In this document: positions 42,947-53,350 of the stretch, in pieces
Position numbering within the stretch: the stretch's first letter is position 1
Layout of the letters: each line of letters opens with the position of its first letter
DNA from: Pythium myriotylum
Taxonomy: Eukaryota > Oomycota > Peronosporomycetes > Pythiales > Pythiaceae
Reading direction: 5' to 3'
Assembly (NCBI GenBank): GCA_023091665.1
Contig: JALJCQ010000026.1
Location: 1,240,001-1,304,000, forward strand
DNA: 64,000 nt
Position numbers and translations under genes: made by a program
Notes under the pieces: generated by a model
Told to the model about the DNA's origin: nothing
What the model saw: only the letters and a program-made list of their open reading frames with translations
Database searches by the model: none

Positions 42947-43740
42947 TTTGTAAAATACAAGACGAACGTGAACGTGAACGGATCGGCTGCGAAAAACGCT
43001 GTTCAGGTTCTCATCACATTCTCGAATTTGATGTGGTTCACAAATATTGAATCTCAAATTCCACGGCCTGCGAAAGTTCTCTATTTTGTGCTCGTAGTTA
43101 ACCGGGATGTGACGTTATGCATTTTAGGGTTTGAATGGATTTGACACGGAGCACATTGGAAGCGGATTGGTTGCTTTTAGTGGACGGCAGTCAGGTCGAG
43201 TAAGATTCACGGCGAGCACCCACGAAGGCGTGTGCACATGCCCATTCTATACGACGCAGCTACTCCCATGCCGACAACTAATGTTTGCCCGGGCGGAGGT
43301 GAGTCCCAAGTACTGTAACAGACTACTTTTGTTTTTGACACACTGATGGTGGCCCGGATGTTTTACAGCTTGGTGAGCGATATAGGATTCCGTTTCACAG
43401 AATTCATAGTTACTGGACGTTGCGGGGTTCCGACTTGCCCGACAATGGAATCCCCGACGTGATTCCATACCAGCGCCGTCCAGCCCTGCCACCCACATGT
43501 GTGCACAGCCCAGAATCGAAATACGCTGAAGCTCGCAAATTGGCCGCGCGCGGAACGAGGCAATCGCGGCTCGAGTACATGCACTTGCAAATGTCGACAT
43601 GTCATCGCCGCTCCAGGCACCAAATATTGAGTGGCCGTCTCTTGAGTAAGTCCTATGTGTGCAGCGGCTGCACCTTTATAGCCGCAGCATGGACAGATCG
43701 ATGCCAGACGTGCGCTGGTACGAAAAGGGTTGTGGTATAG

Positions 43741-45270
43741 CGCCCCGATTCCGTGAACATGGGTTTCTACGAGCACCAGGTAACCAGTCAGGTGAAGGTG
43801 TGCACGACCAAGTTCCAAGGAAGTGATCAGTCTGGCATACCTCTAGTACCCAAAGCAAGACAAAGTGAATAGCCTGGTGCCCAAGTCAAGATTCCGTAAC
43901 GTACCGCAGCAGATTATGAGCGACGTCAATTTATTAGCGCAAAAAGTGAGATTAGCCAATCGCCATCAATTATTCCTGAATAGGTATCAATGATTGGCGG
44001 AATGTTTGTGGCAGCAGTTTATGGCCCATTCAACCCAGAGACACGCATTGATTGGAGTCCAAGCGCCATGAGAATGAAGAGGAAGATGTGGACTCAAGAG
44101 GATTTCGAGGCGGCTGTAGCAGAGATTGATGTCAAGCCGCGCCGGCGCAAGACAGTCGACGTCTAGCGCCGCCTACTGACAAACGACGACCTCGAAGCTT
44201 CCGACGGCTAAGCTCATGCCTGGTGGAGGACTTCAAGCCCCAGAATCCAACCGGAGCAGCTGACTTTCACCCTGTGGTTGCTGGAACAATATCTTTCGTT
44301 TGTTCCCACATGTTTTTTGTCGCGTCTATCACATAGTGCTTCGAATAGTGGTGTTCCGTGCGATTAGTGGCCCCGCCATAGACTGGTGTCGGAAATAACC
44401 GAATTTTCGACTTTCGAGAGTAGTTGTGACAACTTACCTGCTTCACTAAGTGTTTGGATATCATCACGTTCTAGCCGCTTATTTCAGCTATCCGGGCATG
44501 GTTCAACTGCCAAATTCTTTAACGTTATGGCCAAAGCGCTAAGGTACCCGATTTGCGCTCATAACCTGCTGCAGTACGTTATTCCAAATTCGGCGGTGCA
44601 AGTTATCGTATTTCTCTTTATTCAGAAACCTTCCATAAAAACAGTAGGAGTAAGAACCTTATGTTTGGCAGATTTTAGTAGGTAGGAATAGGTGATTGCC
44701 ACCCAAAAACCCACGGAAGGGGGGGGGGGGGCGATTCTCCGCCGCTAATTTCGTGGGGGTCAGTTTAGATTTTTTTCTCCCTTCTCGCAGAAGCCCCTGA
44801 TTCTCCCTCAAGTAGTAGCCCCAGTCAGTATCCCGAGGAATTTGCCAAGTGCTTCCGAAGTGATCAGTCTGGTGGATTGGTCGCCTGTTTTGGGTACTGT
44901 CGTGATCCGAAGTGATCAGTCTGGCCGAGGGCCGGGTAGTTTATCCTGGGCTCCCTGCCAAGCTCCCCTTTCCTGAGAACATTGTTGCCGTCGGTGACTC
45001 AAGAGCGAGCCTACGTACGCCAGGTGCCCGTTTTTGATTCTGCCACACGACAGGGTCAGGTCAATATGAACGAGGCTGATCAAGTCTGGGGTCTGGGTAT
45101 CGGTCAACCTACAGCAGCGTCTGTGTGTAGTGGCACATGGGCTCTAGTTGGATAACAGTCCTGCAGAAATACCAAGTCGTACTTAATCGAATAAGAACAG
45201 AAGTAGTCGCACTTAACAGGGTGGCGTTTGACAGCAGTCACAAGTCCTTGGAATTTCTGCTCCGCAATCG
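43741..45270. other. Repeat-rich spacer
   Basis: No supported gene. A short frame at 43990-44166 (MIGGMFVAAVYG start, basic C terminus KPRRRKTVDV) has no recognised domain. Three copies of GAAGTGATCAGTCTGG occur at 43820, 44857 and 44909, and a G13 tract at 44719-44731. These are probably ends of degraded DNA transposons. Confidence 0.4.
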
Positions 45271-45289
45271 CATCCGTATGGAAGAACCA

Positions 45290-45570
45290 ACTTCACCAAA
45301 GGCACTCATCCACAACTGCGGCGATGTGCTCCATACTTCTCGTTCCTCGCATGATCCTGATCTTCGACTTGAGCTTCGCCTCCCAACAGCCTTCAATCCC
45401 ATTCGTGTGAGCGCCTATGGTGGGGTCTTTATAGTTCTTCGAATGGTTGGCCCAGGTGTGCATGTACAGCGTCTCAGGCCCTGTCCCAGCCGTGCACATG
45501 TGCACAAAAGAGCAATTTGATTGGCTGAATGAAGTGGCGCACATGTAGAAAAAACATATGGTTGGCTGGT
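45290..45570 (-). pseudogene. Merlin/ISXO2-like transposase, C-terminal remnant
   Basis: Minus-strand frame with MHTWANHSKNYKDPTIG, then AHTNGIEGCWEAKLKSK and a DECLW ending. The N-H-S ... TN-x-IE-x-x-W pattern is characteristic of the ISXO2-like (IS1595/Merlin) DDE domain; the Glu is the last catalytic residue. The N-terminal part is absent here. Confidence 0.65.
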
Positions 45571-45723
45571 ACACATGATCATCCTTGTCCATTTTGACCA
45601 ATGAATTGACGCACTACAAGTTTGAAATCCAAACCAAATACAACTTGAAGCGAGAGCTCTCGCTTCAACTGCAGCGCACGCACGGCAAGACAACTCGTTG
45701 TTCCCCAGGCAGGCGCACTCCGC

Positions 45724-47165
45724 ATGGACATGGACTTCGACCACTTCGACACCATCGCCGGCGAATCTGGTGGCACTTCGTGTGTGCCTGAAGCGGCGCC
45801 AGACGTTGCTGATGGTTTTACACCAGACGACCAAGAGGCCATGCACGTTGAAAACGACTCCAACGACGACTGGGGCGTCGACAAGTTCGATGACGTTCTC
45901 GTGTGGTTATCGAGCCACCGTGTTGAGAGCGGCTCGTGTGGTGCGTCGCTTCAAGAGATCGTCATACCAGCCATGGCGACGCTCATGAGTTTCTTGCTCA
46001 CGATCGCCTTGTGTCGGGCCTGCTCAGTCCACAAGAGCAGCGCCGCGTCGAGATGATACGAGAGCGCATTGAGTGGTACCGACACGCCAAGACCCTCGGG
46101 ATTGAGTCGCAGTTCAAGCTGCACTACCGCATAAATGTGAGCAGCTTCTCGAAGCTGCTCAAGCTACTTGCACCGCAGCTCAAGATCGAGTGCTATCAGT
46201 TCAATCGGCGAACGCCAGGAAGAACCCTCCTGTCTCCAGCCGGTATGTTGCGGTGCTGCCTCGGTTGGCGGGTGGTAGCCACCATCATATTCGTGTTATC
46301 GCGGGTGTGAGCAAGTCGCCTTTTTTTCGTGTTCTTCATTGTGTTTTGGGTGCGATCAACTCGGCCAGTGAGCTCCATCTCCGCTTTCCTTCAGCACCAG
46401 ACGAGGTCAAGCGCGCGGCGGTCGGTTTCACGTCCATCAGCAGCGCAGGTATTATTGAGCATTGTATTGGGGCCATCGACGCCGTGTTGGTCGAGATTCG
46501 CGTTCCCAACAAGGCCAACTGCGGCAGAGTGGTGTCGTTCTTCTCGGGGCACTACCAACGCTACGGTTTGAATGTACAGGCTTATACGGACCACATGTCG
46601 CGTTTCACGGCTGTGTCGGTGCGAGCTCCAGGCGGCATGAATGACGCTGCGGCGTTCAAGTGGCGACTGAGCACCGTCCTCGGGAATCTTGAGCGGCCAT
46701 ACTTCGTTGTCGGCGACAATGCCTACACACAGTGTGTCTGTCATGACGCCGTTCAACAAGGCCCAAATTTCCAATCGTCCCGATCGAGACAACTAGAACT
46801 TCTTCGTCAGCCAGTTGCAAATCAGAGTCGAAATGGCTTTCGGCATGTTGGTGAATAAATTCTCTGTGCGGAAGAACCCCCTCGGCGTCGACCTCAATAA
46901 CTGTTGGGCATTGATTAGCGCGTGCATGCGTCTGCATAATTTCTGCATCGACGAGCGTCTTCTGGAGGGCTACGCATCACCACGGACCATGCTCAACGAA
47001 GTCCGGGCTGCTACACAGGGCAACGACGTCTCGTACTGGGAGAGTTCAATGCTGCCCGACGACGATGCCGACGTCACCCCCGTGCACCGTGCTGGCGAGG
47101 CGATGAGAAGTGCATTGGTTGAGCACATCGCAGCTCACAATATGTGCCGACCAGTTCGCAACTAA
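45724..47165 (+). pseudogene. PIF/Harbinger (DDE_4) transposase, second copy
   Basis: Starts ATG 45724 (MDMDFDHFDTIAGES). Frame changes near 46000 and 46270. Recognisable parts: LHYRINVSSFSKLLKLLAPQ (N-terminal helix-turn-helix region), CIGAIDAVLVEIRVP (first Asp, about 46465), FSGHYQRYGLNVQAYTD, then RPYFVVGDNAY (second Asp, about 46695). After a third shift near 46730 comes RVEMAFGMLVNKF (third acidic residue, Glu, about 46824) and LHNFCIDE. It ends at 47163. All three catalytic residues are visible, but in different frames, so inactive. Confidence 0.8.
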
Positions 47166-47276
47166 CCTCGAACCCAAGACTCGCGCTGACGGCCTTTATA
47201 TTGAGCGCTGATATAGTGTAAACACCAACGGTTCTGAACCACTACATGCATTCAAATACAGTGTTGCAGCGGTCAT

Positions 47277-47472
<196 letters not shown>

Positions 47473-47480
47473 TATCGGCG

Positions 47481-48760
47481 CTACTTGGCTTTGAGTCGCT
47501 CTTGGATGGCCTGCCATTCGGATTGGTACGTCGCAAGGTCTTCCTCAGTCAGCTCGCGGTTGAGCTCTGTGGCGGTCAGCAGTTCAGTGCGCAGCGCGAC
47601 AATTCGGTTGCGCAGAACGTCGATCAGCTTCAAGTCCGCGACACGATCGATATTGGTGCTGGCCGTTGACTTGGGTTGGGTCTCACACTGACCCTGGTTT
47701 CCCACGAACACCTCCATGGTCTTGTGATCGACTCACGTGTTTTTACTGTTGATGGCGAGGTCTTTGTCTTGCTTTTCTTCTCTTTCGTTGGCGTGGCATC
47801 GCTTGGCTGGCGTCGCTTTCGGTTAGGGTGTAGTTGCGGCTCCAGCGTGTTGTACTCGCCTTCTTCGAACAGCCCACTGTGAACAAAGTCGTTGAGGCCA
47901 GGCTTCAGCTACAAGCATTTTTGTTAGACAGATACAGCAAGCCGAATGCAAGGCCAATCCTACCTGTAAATGGTACCACAGATATAGACTATCAGCGTGT
48001 CCGTGGACAAAATTCTTGAAGTTGCTGTCATGAGTGTCGGACTGACGGAATCGCGTGCTTGCTTCCTTGTATCTGTCGTTTGTTTCTTTCCACATCGCTT
48101 GCAATTTCTGGGCGCTGTGTGGAATCATCACTTTTGGATCGATGCCTTCGAACCTGTCGTCGGCTTTGATCAGTATCGTCCCTCTCAGAGCGGAACGACA
48201 CCGCCGCGTCGGCCCAAAATGCATCCCGCTGGCTAGACTTGCTGTCAAGTTCATCTCTTGTCAGGCAATTCCCTGCTATCAACGAATTAGCGAAGATCAT
48301 GGCGCCATCAAGTCACACAACGCACGCGCACTAGTTTCGGCGAAGCGGCCACTAAATTCGTCAGTGAACAGCAGATTCAAGAGCCGGAACAAGCAGTGCT
48401 TGGTACGCTTCGGTGGGTTCGGGGCTGTGGCGCCACTGTTACTGGGGGAAATCGTCTTGGCACATGCTCGGGTCAGCCTCGCGAAGCCTGGCGACGATTT
48501 CTGCTTTTTTCATGCCGCGAGTACTGCCTAGTTTGCGGCTCGTACACAGCTTGCGTAGGTCCTCTGTGCGCCTTGATTCGTAGTCTGGATTCGCGTTCGG
48601 AGCACTGTCAGCGACGCGAAAGATACTGGGATCGGCGTGGAAGGCAGTCGATGCATCGCTTTCGCTCTCGCGTGGCGAATCAATGCTACTATCACTCTGG
48701 CCATCGGTTTCGGGTGGCGCTGGAGCCGCTTGCTCGTCGTGGGGCGCCAAGCTCGTGTGC
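47481..48760 (-). pseudogene. Repetitive oomycete-type SAP-domain protein, frameshifted
   Basis: Read leftward: an acidic/Ser-rich N terminus, then a SAP-like segment (EDLRKLCTSRKLGSTRG, then MKKAEIVARLREAD, about 48480-48560). After shifts come TKHCLFRLLNLLFTDEFSGR (about 48350-48410), LTRDELDS ... FWADAAVSF (about 48200-48260), and IPHSAQKLQAMWKETNDRYK through SLYLWYHLQ (about 47960-48130). A separate ATG frame (47717 to 47481) ends in a coiled-coil-like stretch (LRNRIVALRTELL ... QAIQERLKAK). The block order matches a repeated oomycete family I recall as transposon-associated. SAP motifs bind AT-rich DNA. Possibly introns rather than breaks in places; the start codon is unclear. Confidence 0.5.
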
Positions 48761-49107
48761 AGCGCACGTGTACCGGTCGATAAAGAGCAGGTACCCCAAG
48801 CGCTGGAAAGTAGGATGCCCTCGCGAGCGCCGCGAGCGGGCCAATGTCGGTCGCAAGTGCGCCGCTATCATCACGCGCCATCGCAGCAGTGGAATCCATG
48901 GCTCTTGTGTTCAAATTGCGCACCACTTCGCGCGCCACTTTCCAAATGTGACAACAGGGAACTCGATGGGATATATTTAGCCAATCAACAACCATGTTCA
49001 AGATAGCGAAAGATCTGTCCCAACCGGTGTGCAAGTGCACACACCTAACCCTTCTGATATCTGGTGCATATGTGCAGCACATGTGCACGGTTGGAACAGT
49101 CCTCAGG
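48761..49107. other. Intergenic, nothing recognised
   Basis: Spacer between the SAP-type fragment and the Tc1 element; no domain, no RNA gene. Confidence 0.4.
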
Positions 49108-50634
49108 AAAGTGACCGCCACCCCCTAAATCATTACATCTGATCGTCATTGCTTTTGATCCAGTTGTTCGTTCTTGGCGCGTCTGGCACCAAAACGTGCG
49201 GAATCGCGCACAGAAAACATTCCCACCCGCCACTGAGTCATTCTAGTAGCTCGTGTGGCCACCTCGGGTGGCAATCACGGCGTCCAGGCGCGCAGGCATC
49301 GAGTGTATGATCTTCCGGACGACGTCGTCGCCAAAGCGCGACCAAATATCACACAGCTTGACCTTGATGTCCTCAATGGACGTGGCCGGGTTGCGGTTGA
49401 GCTCACGCTTCATGATGGTCCAGACGTGCTCAATGGGGTTGAGATCGGGGCTCTGCGGAGAATGGCCCAAATCCTTCAGCTTCAGCTCCTTCAGCTTCTT
49501 CCTCGTGGCCTTCGCACGATGGCAGGAGGCGCCATCGTGAATGAACGGGATCTGGTCCTCCAATGACAGCCCTAAGAACTGCTTGGTGACGGGGACGTAT
49601 CTGCCCAACAGGTCACGGTAGCGATCGCCGGCCACGCTCTCGCCCTCCTCGTAGATGTGGAGAGGCCCAACGCCATCGCCAGAGATCGCTGCCCACACCA
49701 TGAGCTTCTTCCGACCAGACTTGAAGGTCGGCAAGATACAGTTAGGGTGGTAGGCCTCGTGGGCACGACGCCAGACGAACACGCGGCCACACTTGCCGTG
49801 GATCTCGACGGCATCCTCGTCCGTGGACATGCTGTTGCCCCACTCTTCTGCCGTCATGTGGCTCAGCTTCTTCGCGTAGGCGAGGCGCTTGAGACGGTGC
49901 CTCTTCGAGTGGCATGGCTTCTTGCGCGCCGAGCGATCATTCAGGCCCGTGTCGTTGAGGCGGGACCGAATGGTCTGAGGAGACACGTCCTTGCCCAGGT
50001 CCTTGGAGACTTCGGCAGTGCCGCGGTCGTCGCTCGCAAAGTGATCCGCTTCAACAACGCGCACGATACGACGATCCTGGCGCTCAGTCGTGAGCCTGGG
50101 GCGTCCGCTGCGCTTCGGGTCGTCGACGTGCCCGTTCTTCTCATAGAACGTGATGATATCACGAACGGTCGTACGTGGCATCTCTGGCGGTTTTTGCCTT
50201 CTTGACGCTGCGCTTGTACTTGGAGACGACGCGGCAGCGAAGGTCGTGCGAGTGCTCAGAGCAGACCTTGGTCATGGTGGTCGGGGCGTGCTAGTTGGCA
50301 AGTGAACTCTGAGCAACGAAGGCCGTCGCTCCCCGCCGCATGATCCATGTTGGCGACACGGCTCGAAATGTTCGCGTACATTCTAGCAACATTCGGTTCA
50401 CCTTTCACACAATTACTGTTTGTTTGAGCTGGGTGGCGGTCACTTTTTGTCCACCTACTTTTTTTTTCGGTTGGCGGAAGACGCTAAGATCCCGCCAATC
50501 GCGACGTGTACAACGAGCCAGGAGAGAGTATTTGCTGCCGATTGGCGGAACTTGCGGGTCGAGCCGATGAAAATTGACAAAATCAGAACCAAATGAATTT
50601 TGCTATTGTGGGGTGGCGGTGACTTTTTGGGTAC
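49108..50634 (-). mobile_element. Tc1-type DNA transposon
   Basis: AAAGTGACCGCCACCC at 49108-49123 is perfectly repeated in inverted form at 50431-50446. A third, one-mismatch copy stands at 50611 (GGGTGGCGGTGACTTTTT), so the right end has two repeats, as in IR/DR-type Tc1 elements. The true right end (near 50446 or 50634) is uncertain. The transposase lies inside, on the minus strand. Confidence 0.65.
49243..50275 (-). pseudogene. Tc1 family transposase (one frameshift)
   Basis: ATG at 50275 starts MTKVCSEHSHDLRC; the frame changes once near 50190 and then runs 300+ residues to 49243. Paired helix-turn-helix: TTVRDIITFYEKNGHVDD, then PKRSGRPRLTT, and SPQTIRSRLNDTGL. The catalytic domain is nearly intact: STDEDAVEIHG (first Asp, about 49830), FIHDGASCHRAKAT (second Asp, about 49530) and SPDLNPIEHVW (Glu, about 49437), giving DD34E spacing. 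The first motif is normally WSDE. Apart from the N-terminal shift the frame is clean, so this is a fairly recent copy. Confidence 0.85.
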
Positions 50635-50639
50635 GCTGT

Positions 50640-51290
50640 ATGAGTATTGCTTGACCTTAGAGTTATTGGCGAGAGTGTGTCTCTGATTCACAGATACAAA
50701 GGACACGAACATATCGCTGATGATGTGCGTACTACAAAGGAATAATAACTGAGGAAACAGAAAGCAAATTGACTCGAGAGTACGTACTGTGGCTGGATAA
50801 TCTCGGCAATTACCGACGTGAGGGTCTCTTTTGTGCGATCGTCGAACGTAATGGTGGCGAACCAATTCTTTGACATGCCAAAACTCTGCATACTTCTTAC
50901 CCCTGTAATACTTCTGTTTCTTCGCGAGAGAAGTCTCATTGATTTCAACCACGTGTCCTGGTCCTCCCACTTTCATGTCAATGCGCATCATTTCCTTGCT
51001 ACAGTAGCCACGGCAAATGTCTAAGCAATCCGCCATAGTCGACGCCGTTACCTTTAGGTATTGGCGCACAGTCGTCGACTTTGCCTCCGTGGCTTTTCCT
51101 GCGGCTAGCTCTGCAAGCATGGAGCCGATCCCATTGACGCGGTCGCTCACCGTGGCAGCGAGTGTTCGTACCGCAGCTTTCGTTTTGGACCAAGATTTCC
51201 TTTTGGTGCCCAACTTGCCCGCCCGAAGCCTTCAACATGCCTCTGCGGAAAATAGCCCAAAATACAGCTTCACCTCTATAGTGCAAATAT
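50640..51290 (-). pseudogene. Merlin/ISXO2-like transposase with intron, truncated
   Basis: Read leftward: DICRGYCSKEMMRIDMKVGG, then PGHVVEINETSLAKKQKYY and RGKKYAEFWH (about 50880-51000), an ISXO2-like DDE core with INET for the usual IDE. After a frame change near 50880 comes FATITFDDRTKETLTSVIAE. A GT-AG intron (50732-50787, minus strand) then joins to THIISDMFVS, the second catalytic Asp. The frame ends soon after at the right repeat of the Tc1 element (50611-50634), which seems to have landed in it. The catalytic C terminus is absent. Confidence 0.65.
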
Positions 51291-51434
51291 CACAGTCTGG
51301 GTGATTTTGAGTGAAAGGTTATGTCGATTTTCTGGCGGCCTAACGGAGGTGTCATGGGCGATAACCGATGATGTTCCATAAAAAAAACCATTTACAGCCG
51401 CTCATCGCCCATTATGATGGCATCCAAACGAGCC

Positions 51435-51485
51435 CTATATATAGACGCACGGTCATATTAAATATGACCGTGCGTCTATATATAG
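51435..51485. repeat. Perfect palindrome, 25-bp arms with 1-base centre
   Basis: 51435-51459 is perfectly complementary to 51461-51485. The ends read CTATATATAG and the arm contains ACGCACGGTCAT. Not flanked by recognisable direct repeats. Confidence 0.92.
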
Positions 51486-51752
51486 AGCTCAATTGTGCAA
51501 ATTTTGTAGAATTGAAAATACCAATGTCTGTGATGGTAGCAAACGATTCCACGAGCTAACACGTGTTGAGAGCGCTGGAATGGATCGTTGTCAGCCACAA
51601 AATCACGCCATGATTGCCACGAGGTCCGATTTTGACGTAGCGGGAGATTAGCAAGATTTTGGCACTCCATACGCAAAAAATAGATCAATCGAGCGATTGC
51701 ACGTGGGGTCAATCGTGGCGAGAAGGCTGTTCGCGCACAGTTGGGAAGGGAT

Positions 51753-51772
51753 GGGGGGGGGGGGGGGGGGGG
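51753..51772. repeat. G20 homopolymer
   Basis: Uninterrupted run of 20 G in intergenic DNA, just upstream of a Tc1/mariner remnant. Confidence 0.9.
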
Positions 51773-51899
51773 CATGGCGTGGTGATTAAGCGTCACCTAA
51801 GGTCCTTGGCGAAGAAACGTTGCATCGGGTCCTTCGGATGGCATATGTGAAACAAATGCCATAAGTTGCTATCTCTGCTGCTTTGGATGGGTTAGTGAA

Positions 51900-52110
51900 A
51901 CGAACAAAGATTCTAGACGTGCTACGCTCATCTAAATTTGCGAAGTACACCAAGAGAATACCTCGACCGCATTTCAAGAAGCGCGACAAAGGTACACATT
52001 TGCAAGGAATTACCTCAGCAAGGTCGGGTTCTGGGACCGTGTAGTGTTATCGGACGAAAATTTTTTTAAACCTTGACGGCTCGGACGGCTATTAATACTA
52101 CTGACACGAC
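51900..52110 (+). pseudogene. Tc1/mariner transposase fragment
   Basis: In changing frames the plus strand encodes KFAKYTKRIPRPHFKKRDK, then ARNYLSKVGFWDRVVLSDEN and a decayed DGSDG. The W-x-x-V-x-SDE block with the downstream DG motif is the start of a mariner/Tc1 catalytic domain. No intact remainder is seen downstream. Confidence 0.55.
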
Positions 52111-53300
52111 TTTAGGCTGCGCAAGGGCTACAGACTAAGCACGGGCTACAATTAACGGTAAAGCAATAGGCTCAAGAATGGTAGCCGATGGAAACGAAAT
52201 GAAAACTCGTGTCTTTGTTGACTCGATGTGTACTTATTTAAGAAGACATCATAGATTTTTATGTGGTGGTCAGGAGCAGGTCGCCAACCATACCTGTGCT
52301 AGGTATGATAGACAAAACGAAGTCACACACACATCTGACGGTACGGAAGATTTATACGAAGTGTTCGCATTTTTTATCGCTGCAAGCGCCCATTATCTTC
52401 TGCCGCGAATACTGAGTAGAAATTCGTTTTTCGATCCAAGGATGGTGAATGTTCCATGCACTCGCAACAGCAAGACTTCGATATGGACGATGGTACAGTG
52501 TGGACGTCTTAAAACGGTACTACACTGGGTCATTGATTGTCACACCTTGGGATCACTTGGGCAAACTCGCGATTTTTCATTACCTCTGCGAACACAACAA
52601 CATGGTCTCGCGGTGCACTTGAAGTGAGTTCCAAAGTGATGGACAACAACTGGTTGAACGGATCGATCCGAAATTGGGGGGGGGGGGGGGGGGTACTTTG
52701 CCCATTCAAAATACCCCGCGGAACGCATTGCTTTCCCCTTGTCGTCAACGGCAGTCAGTGGTACGGGTGGTACCATGGCCTTACTGAGTATTGAAGAGCT
52801 TCAATGCCCTTACATTTTTTTCGCGTCTGTTCGTGAGATAGTTGAGGTTCACCGCAGATGAGAGCTTGGAACAATTATCTTTTCCGCCATATGTCAACAC
52901 CACACGAGCACGCATGATTTAACAACTACATTATGACAGTCGAAAGCTTCAGATCTTCACTAGTATGTGCGTGCGACGAAACAATGGTGGGTGGCTGGTG
53001 ATATAGATGTGAATCACACGTGCTTCACAAACTAGAGCAAGGATGCTGATGTTCTTGTCGCCTTACATACCAGGCGGTCGAGGCGTCGATGGGCAACGAG
53101 TCAACGCCTTACATACCGGGCGCAGTAGTGGAAGCCAAACATCACAGGCTTTTCGCTGCAGAAAGCAAAGTGGGCAACCATTAAGTGTGCTCAAGGTTCG
53201 TGTGTGTGCATTATCTGCTGGCCAGCAGAAGAACTGTAGCATAAATGCACAACTGAACGAGACTAAACCAACTTACTCGTTGCAAAGACAAAATGTCGAG
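52111..53300. other. No supported gene
   Basis: One long frame (52178-52627, plus) has no recognised domain and may be decayed Tc1/mariner sequence. Contains a G18 tract at 52676-52693. Confidence 0.4.
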
Positions 53301-53303
53301 TGA

Positions 53304-53344
53304 CTAGTTCAATGCCTCACCTAATATGTGAGGTATTGAACTAG
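53304..53344. repeat. Hairpin, 17-bp arms
   Basis: 53304-53320 pairs with 53328-53344 with one mismatch and a 7-base loop. It ends seven bases before the inverted-repeat element at 53351. Confidence 0.85.
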
Positions 53345-53350
53345 CAAAAA

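Larger units (their letters stand above)
39563..43740 (+). pseudogene. Mutator-like (MULE) transposase, interrupted by Harbinger element
   Basis: ATG 39563 (MVKRKLDENVL). FAR1-like N-terminal region: GCRATITAKVV ... LRWRVVLSKVHIVHNHPVS (about 39960-40080). Catalytic region: THG (exon end) / TNIERYKLYSFVVEDAFGVG, HVIKHLHEK, TNNRIESSGSHVK (about 41280-41320). SWIM zinc finger CTCPFYTTQLLPCRQ (about 43235-43280), whose final His is Gln. C-terminal LGERYRIPFHRIHSYW. Three GT-AG introns fit and restore continuity: 40216-40364, 40615-40681, 43299-43368. The first catalytic Asp appears replaced (MGVTHG for xDATHG), and stops and shifts remain (for example TGA at 39791). A Harbinger element interrupts it at about 41.6-43.1 kb. 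Confidence 0.78.
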
